A DNA stretch of 49,397 bases, taken from Hysterium pulicare CBS 123377 (taxonomy: Eukaryota > Ascomycota > Dothideomycetes > Hysteriales > Hysteriaceae). The translations under genes and the position numbers were made by a program. The stretch covers positions 1-49,397 of the forward strand of contig AJFK01000232.1 of the NCBI GenBank assembly GCA_000467715.1, given 5' to 3'. Below are positions 44,501-49,397 of the stretch, piece by piece. Within the stretch, counting starts at the first letter, position 1. Each line of letters begins with the position of its first letter. The notes below the pieces were generated by a model, which was given only the letters and a program-made list of their open reading frames with translations, made no database searches and was not told the origin of the DNA.

Positions 44501-45517
44501 ATGTGACACCATCTCGTATATGTTATAAAGATGATAGCCGGACGCCGACAGCGGTGTAGGAGGCTGACGTTCATCATCATAATCGTCTCGAAAGCTAACT
44601 CGGTTTTGAGGTGGTGATGTGAGGCCGCTTGGTGGTGACTCGGGGGTTCGAGGCGAGGCATATTGGGTTGGAGGAGGAGATAATTGCTGGGATTCAGGCC
44701 TTCTAGGCAGATTCGGAGGAGGCGGTTCTTCTTCATCCGATTCCTCTGGAGTATACTGAGGCCGTCTGGGGGGTAAGTTAATCGCTGGCGGAGGAGAGAT
44801 GGTCGTTCGCGGAGCCGCGGACTGTCCAGTTTTCTGTTGAATGATGCCGGCAAGGGCCGCAGCAGGACTCTGATGCACAGGGCTATCCGGAGATCGTGGC
44901 GTGGGTAATTGTTCCGGCTCTGCCTCCGCTTCGGGTTGAGGAGGAGCCCTAGGACGGCCAGGTAGTGTCGGAGCAGCCTCCTCTACTTCCTCCTTCGATT
45001 CAATGTAGTTTGCAGGCGCGAATCCATAGTCGCCATCCAGTCCAACCAACGTCCAATCCGGATCTGAAGTATCGTAGATATCAAGAATTGCATCTTCCTT
45101 AAACGACAATTCTTCGTCCGTCTGGCGCGTGTAGTCATACAGGGCTTTGGCTTTCTGGGTTGGAGTGACCTAAACGTTGGGTCAGTAAAGGTTGAACAAA
45201 TGCAGTCCATGCTTCAACCCCCGAAAATACATGTCGACGCCCACAGAGCGATGCAATCACACGTGTGACCTGAAAGTCACATGTGCCATGCCGTTTTGGG
45301 GTGTTGGCACCCAACTCACCTCTTCGATGTAATTGCTTGGGATCAATCCTTCAGGTTCCTCATCATCATCTGGCGGAACCTTCTTCTTTGCCTTCCACCA
45401 GTCATCTTCTGTAGACCTCTCGAGGACCATGAGGAGGTCTCCTTCGTTCAGAGCAATCTCATTGCTGCTTTGCGGAACGTAGTCATAGATGGCGCGGTAT
45501 ATGCCTAAAAACACCAT
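41520..45517 (-). CDS. SLA1: Sla1-type actin cytoskeleton / endocytosis adaptor, four exons
   Basis: Exons 45517-45320, 45169-43738, 43542-41602 and 41545-41520 give 1198 residues. Sla1 couples cargo to clathrin coats and restrains Arp2/3 activation at cortical patches. SH3-1 opens the protein ([20 protein letters not shown]), SH3-2 follows in exon 2 ([18 protein letters not shown]), then a proline-rich stretch, a PH-like part ([20 protein letters not shown]), SH3-3 ([20 protein letters not shown]), the NPFxD-binding SHD1 ([20 protein letters not shown]) and the SAM-like SHD2 ([20 protein letters not shown]). The long Gln/Pro-rich tail carries many QxTG units (PQPTGF, PQATGI, PQRTGF), the target form of Ark/Prk kinases. 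The last exon is only 26 nt and supplies the conserved end TAQNPFGF. Intron 2 has a GTCAGT donor, is 195 nt long and has no stop in frame, so a form with the intron retained could be translated. Confidence 0.95.
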
Positions 45518-46908
45518 GATGGGCAGTTATGGTGCTGCGCACCTGGTGATGGTGGGCGTGATTCGTGGTAGAGAGCGATGTTGCTAAAACTGGCGGAAGG
45601 TTGGATGATGAATGTGCATAAGCTGGGCGGAACGGGGGGCTGTTGCGAAGTTGGAGAGGTTGTTTTGATGCAGCACTCGGGGGTCCCGGGCCCAGCAGAG
45701 ATTCGTCAGTGACGATGAGAATAAATATCAACAAGAAGTAGTGAAGGGCGGGTATATAGATGTGATTAGAGAGCGCTGTAGGGCTGGTTTGGTCGCGGTG
45801 CTGGGCGGCTTTGCTTGAAGATGAGTGCAGCACGGGCCACGCAGGCTGATCTCGTTTGAGGTCATCCCATTTCCAGGACAAGCCCTGCATCTCCACGTCG
45901 AATGCATGCAACGGCGCTGGCACGCGTTGAGGAACAATCACCTCCCCGACGTCGTGCACACCCGCCAGGAAGAGCCATTCCCGTCGAGCACCCTCTGTTC
46001 GACCTAGATGATGGCTTGTGGGCTCAGTAAAAGCCACACTATTGCTCAAGTTGAACGAACTGAAGAAATGCTCCGTCTGCGAATTGAAGATCACACCGCT
46101 TCGAGCATTATTCCAGATTGTACTGAGGATGGCCTCTACTGGACGGTTCAGTGTGTACTTTTTCGTCTATCTTTCACCGTCGCCAACCTGACGATTCATC
46201 CCTGGTATAAAGATCTCATTCTACATCCCTATCTTGACCGGGAGTGACGCGGGATTGGGTCCGCTCTTTCTCCAACCTTTGAGATCTCGGCCATTTTCAG
46301 GCTTTGGATGATGAGGATATTCGAGTCTTACATGCCAACCGGCCTACACGCCATAATAACATAAGATAGATGGGGTGCCAAACTACGCTAGTTTCGGTGG
46401 ACACTCCTGCCACATCAAGGACAATTCACTCCTAGCACAGTCTTCTATATCCTAAGCAAGTAGCTAGCTCAGCCATAATCCCACGAAGATAGCCAATCAT
46501 CAAATATTCAATCTGGAAGAAGTCTCTTGTAGAGTGTTGTGAACGAAGTTGTCATGATATTAAAGCGGAGTATTCTAACATTAGTGGTGCTGCGTTTCTT
46601 GCGAGGCGGGATCTCGCCCTGGGTAGATAGAGATACTCAATGCGTAGAGGTAGAACTGATCAAGAAATAGCATTCCAAATACCTCTTTGGGACTCACGTT
46701 CATGAAATTACTCGTTATAGACAGTCTGACGGACCTCGGCAATCCCGAACCTCCTCACATCACTTCGAATCTCACAACAACAGTCATGACTCTCAATATG
46801 AAAGACAATGTCCACTGACCTCAGAACACTGGCTGCTCTTTGGTTATGGGATTCCTTCCTCCTTTACGAATCCCTTTTTTGATAACTCTGCACCTCTGAT
46901 CTCAAAGC
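45518..46908. other. SLA1 promoter and divergent promoter of the thiolase-like gene
   Basis: About 1.4 kb between divergent genes. A 203-codon minus-strand frame (45483-46094) overlaps the SLA1 start in another frame; it is low in complexity (Ser, His, Pro) and I reject it. The C/T-rich run before 46909 fits a 5' leader. Confidence 0.45.
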
Positions 46909-48867
46909 ATGACAGGCACACACGCAACCCCAATCGTGGTCGGTGTTGGCGATGTCAAGAACAGGTCACAAAAGATCGAAGATGCTGTTGAACCGGCTGG
47001 ACTGATGTTTGAAGCTATTCAAAAAGCTATCAGAGATACGAACCTTGCATTGCCAGCCGCTACGGAGCTTCAAGCCCAGATTGACAGCATAGACGTCGTT
47101 CGCACTTGGACATGGCCATATCCAGATCTACCAAGTTTGTTATCAGAGAAACTTCGCGTCACACCGAGTCACCGGTTTTACAGTGAGCATGGGGGAAATC
47201 AGCCAGCGAAACTATTTGATGAAGCAGCGAGACGTATTTCGCTTGGGAAGAGCAAGGTTGCAGTGGTCACCGGAGGAGAGGCGTTGGCATCCTGTATGTG
47301 TCTGAAGGTCAGCTTACTTCCATTGTATCACTACCCACTAACTCTGTGATCTATAGTGAGTGCATTTGCTGCAGCTGGCAAGATCCCCCCACCTGGCTGG
47401 ACCAAGCCCGCCCAAAGTGTTGAATCTGTCTTTAGCCCTACTGGCCGTGATCTAGGAGATAGTATGATCTCCTCTCTATGGTTCTCCCTCAGACACGCTC
47501 ACTCTGCTGCAGATCTTGGAGCCATCCATTCAATAGGAGCTCCCATCCACGTTTACCCCTTGTATGAGAATGGATTTAGGGCGCACCGTAGTCAATCGCT
47601 CATGCAGAACCACCAAGAGTCGTCCGAACTGTACGCCGAGTTCTCTCGTGTAGCTGAAAAGAACCCCTTGGCCTGGAATTATGGCAAGCCTGCCGATACA
47701 GCAGAATCCATAGGGACTGTGACCAAGAAGAATAGGATGATATGCTTGCCTTGTAAGTTGGCCGCATACATAATGTTAGCTCACGTTTTGTTGACAAACT
47801 TGAAGATCCTCTCTTAATGAACGCTTTCAACACCGTGAATCTAGCCGGGGCTTGTATACTGACTTCGACCGACTATGCAAGGGAGCTTGGAATTCCGGAG
47901 AGCCGTTGGATCTATCCTTTGGGAGGTGCTGGCACCAAGGATTCTGATGATTGTACGAACTCGTCAGTCTAAACTTTATTTACATATACTGATGGGCACA
48001 GTCTGGAAACGCCCAAACTTCTTCACATCTCCGTCGATATCGAGATCGCTAGACGCCAGCCTCCAGATCTCTGGATTGAAGAAAGACGACATTGACTTAT
48101 TTGACTTCTACTCTTGTTTTCCAATCGTACCGAAATTAGCTTGTCAGCACCTGGGACTGCCCATCACGAACCCACCAAAAGCAATCACACTTCTGGGAGG
48201 ATTAACGTCATTTGGAGGCGCAGGTAAATCCGCATGTACTACCTTCTCGAATCATAGACTAACCTCAATGTCCAGGAAACAACTACTCTATGCATGTTCG
48301 TCATCACCAAGCCATCATTGAAATGAAATGACCATTCTAATCTTTCAATAGGCTCTCACGGAAATGGTGCGGCAGCTTCGCCAAAAAACCGGACAAACAG
48401 GCCTAGTGCTTGCCAATGGAGGGGTTCTAAGCTACCAACATGTCGTTTGCCTGTCCTCGAAACCTAGGAAAGATGGATCTCCGTACCCAAATGGAAATCC
48501 ACTTCCGGGTGAGATAACAGATATACCGTGCCCCAAGATTGATGTAATGGCCGAGGGCGAGGCTGTGATTGAAGTGAGCTGTCCCAAATCCTCTACTAGC
48601 ACAATTGCTAATCTCCACGATGCGCAGACCTATACAGTGGAATTCTCCCGTGATGGATCTCCTCTTCGGGCGTACATTGTTGGAAGACTGAAAGGTAGTG
48701 GCCACCGCTTCCTCGCTAATCACGGAGACGAGGAAACGCTGCGGCAGATGGCTAGTGGAGCCAGAGAAATGATCGGGTTGACAGGATGGGTGTGGAGGGA
48801 TGTGAAGGAGAAGAAGAGGGGGCTATTTGCGTTCGAGAAACCGAAGGGCGGTCCCTCTAGGCTATGA
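46909..48867 (+). CDS. SCP-x/acetyl-CoA acetyltransferase-like thiolase-fold protein, seven exons
   Basis: Exons 46909-47293, 47357-47461, 47513-47752, 47806-47952, 48002-48223, 48276-48295 and 48352-48867 join to 544 residues. The thiolase fold is recognised from TPIVVGVGDVKNRSQ at the start, RISLGKSKVAVVTGGEALAS, IHVYPLYENGFRAHRSQS, DIDLFDFYSCFPIVPKLACQ, TLLGGLTSFGGAGNNYSMHA and LVLANGGVLSYQHVV. A carboxy domain follows (AQTYTVEFSRDGSPLRAYIV, RFLANHGDEETLRQM), as in many bacterial and fungal 'acetyl-CoA acetyltransferase' proteins. Where true thiolases have the nucleophilic Cys, this subgroup has EHGGNQPAKL without cysteine, so condensing or cleaving activity is doubtful; a role in CoA-ester or sterol-side-chain metabolism is only inference. 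Exon 6 has 20 nt and its intron starts GTTCGT, a rare donor. No peroxisomal PTS1 (SKL-type) end: the protein ends PSRL, a possible weak variant. Confidence 0.88.
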
Positions 48868-49099
48868 TCACAGTCATCATAACTCCTTGTTATCATAACA
48901 GAGCATACAGCTAGCGAAAGGGTCCCGGATATGAGCAGCTTGACAGAACAAGATGTATTGGAATAAATTTACCCCCATCCAATTTCTTTCTTTAGCCTTG
49001 AAAGGCGGTACGATTGCTGAAGCCTCGAATGGGAATACATTTAACGAATTTACCTCGCTGTCCCAATTTCATCCAATGATGCAACCTCGTCCAAATCTT
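48868..49099. other. Intergenic between convergent genes
   Basis: Short 3' spacer of about 230 bp between the thiolase-like gene and the partial gene at the right edge. Nothing else seen. Confidence 0.5.
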
Positions 49100-49397
49100 T
49101 CAACAAACTATACCGACCTCGTTCTCCGCAATAGCCTCTGCCTCATCGAAACTCTTCACGGCCTTAAACTTGATAGCCCCTCTCTCCCTAGCTCCAGGCC
49201 CATCGACCATAGCACCCACGAAAGGCACCGAATTCCCACAAAGCGCCTCATAAAACACAATAATACCAGCCGCCTGTCTAGAATAAGCAACCATAAGCTT
49301 ACTAGCCGGCCTCCTCTCCCTATTCCTCACAACAACAAGCCACCTAACCTTCCTCCCGCCCTCCTCCCCACCCATCGGCACCACCTGCGCATCAAGC
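49100..49397 (-). CDS. Carboxy-terminal end of an unknown protein, 5' part outside window
   Basis: The minus-strand frame enters from the right edge and stops at 49100, showing about 98 residues. I do not recognise the family. Visible are a basic stretch (GGRKVRWLVVVRNRERRP), a mixed alpha/beta segment (KLMVAYSRQAAGIIVFYEAL, then VPFVGAMVDGPGARERG) and an end with FKAVKSFDEAEAIAENEVG. The C+T-rich codon choice on the given strand gives few stops, so a chance frame cannot be fully excluded, but the regular hydrophobic/charged alternation and the closing helix look like a real protein end. Confidence 0.5.
   Translation of the reverse strand, partial: LDAQVVPMGGEEGGRKVRWLVVVRNRERRPASKLMVAYSRQAAGIIVFYEALCGNSVPFVGAMVDGPGARERGAIKFKAVKSFDEAEAIAENEVGIVC

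Noticed and set aside
45483-46094. 203-codon minus-strand frame upstream of SLA1
   Set aside because: It overlaps the SLA1 start in another frame, is low in complexity and has no domain. Best explained as leader or chance.
1-49397. tRNA, rRNA, CRISPR or transposon features
   Set aside because: Scanning by eye for T-loop motifs, regular spaced repeats, terminal inverted repeats and transposase-like frames gave nothing that held up on both ends.

Overview
The window is nuclear DNA from a filamentous ascomycete (Pezizomycotina; Leotiomycetes is a guess from the mix of expanded kinase-like families). Genes are single and monocistronic. They carry short introns of about 50-60 nt with GTAAGT-type donors, CTAAC/CTGAC branch sites and YAG acceptors. 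The proteins are typically fungal: Sla1, fungal xanthine dehydrogenase, a C2H2 plus fungal-specific transcription factor, a CYSTM protein and an SRPK-like kinase. I see no rRNA, tRNA, CRISPR, intact transposon or operon. All exon borders are read by eye from splice signals and phase, without transcripts.

Region by region. 1-1202 (-) is the amino-terminal part of an ACS-family MFS permease running off the left edge. 1780-3306 (-) is an SRPK-like kinase. 3793-4304 (+) is a small unknown gene. 5039-6694 (+) is a monocarboxylate-type MFS transporter. 7102-8238 (-) is a pirin with an amino-terminal membrane anchor. About 1.8 kb without a recognisable gene follows, then an F-box protein (10088-11101 +) and a broken short-chain dehydrogenase (about 11171-12045 -). 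12862-14199 (+) is a 2-oxoglutarate/Fe(II) oxygenase. 14489-22000 is an accessory block: two large aminoglycoside-phosphotransferase-like proteins on the minus strand enclose two tiny plus-strand proteins that share an eight-residue Cys/His pattern. 22000-25660 is mostly gene-poor, but contains a fragmented membrane-protein coding region.

From 26 kb on the genes look like core metabolism and cell biology. They are a transcription factor (26356-29646 -), xanthine dehydrogenase (30331-34840 -), an Old Yellow Enzyme homologue (35850-37263 +, divergent from xanthine dehydrogenase), a TDP2-like phosphodiesterase (37279-38433 -), a four-exon CYSTM protein (39655-40218 -), the endocytic adaptor Sla1 (41520-45517 -), a seven-exon thiolase-like protein (46909-48867 +), and the 3' end of an unknown gene at the right edge (49100-49397 -).

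The genes do not form one pathway. There is no polyketide synthase, NRPS or terpene synthase, so the oxygenase, dehydrogenase and reductase should not be read as a metabolite cluster. The most distinctive part is the phosphotransferase / mini zinc-binding protein block at 14.5-22 kb. Other points of note are a stop-free, frame-preserving intron in SLA1, a dehydrogenase pseudogene that still keeps its intron, and the hidden CYSTM gene.
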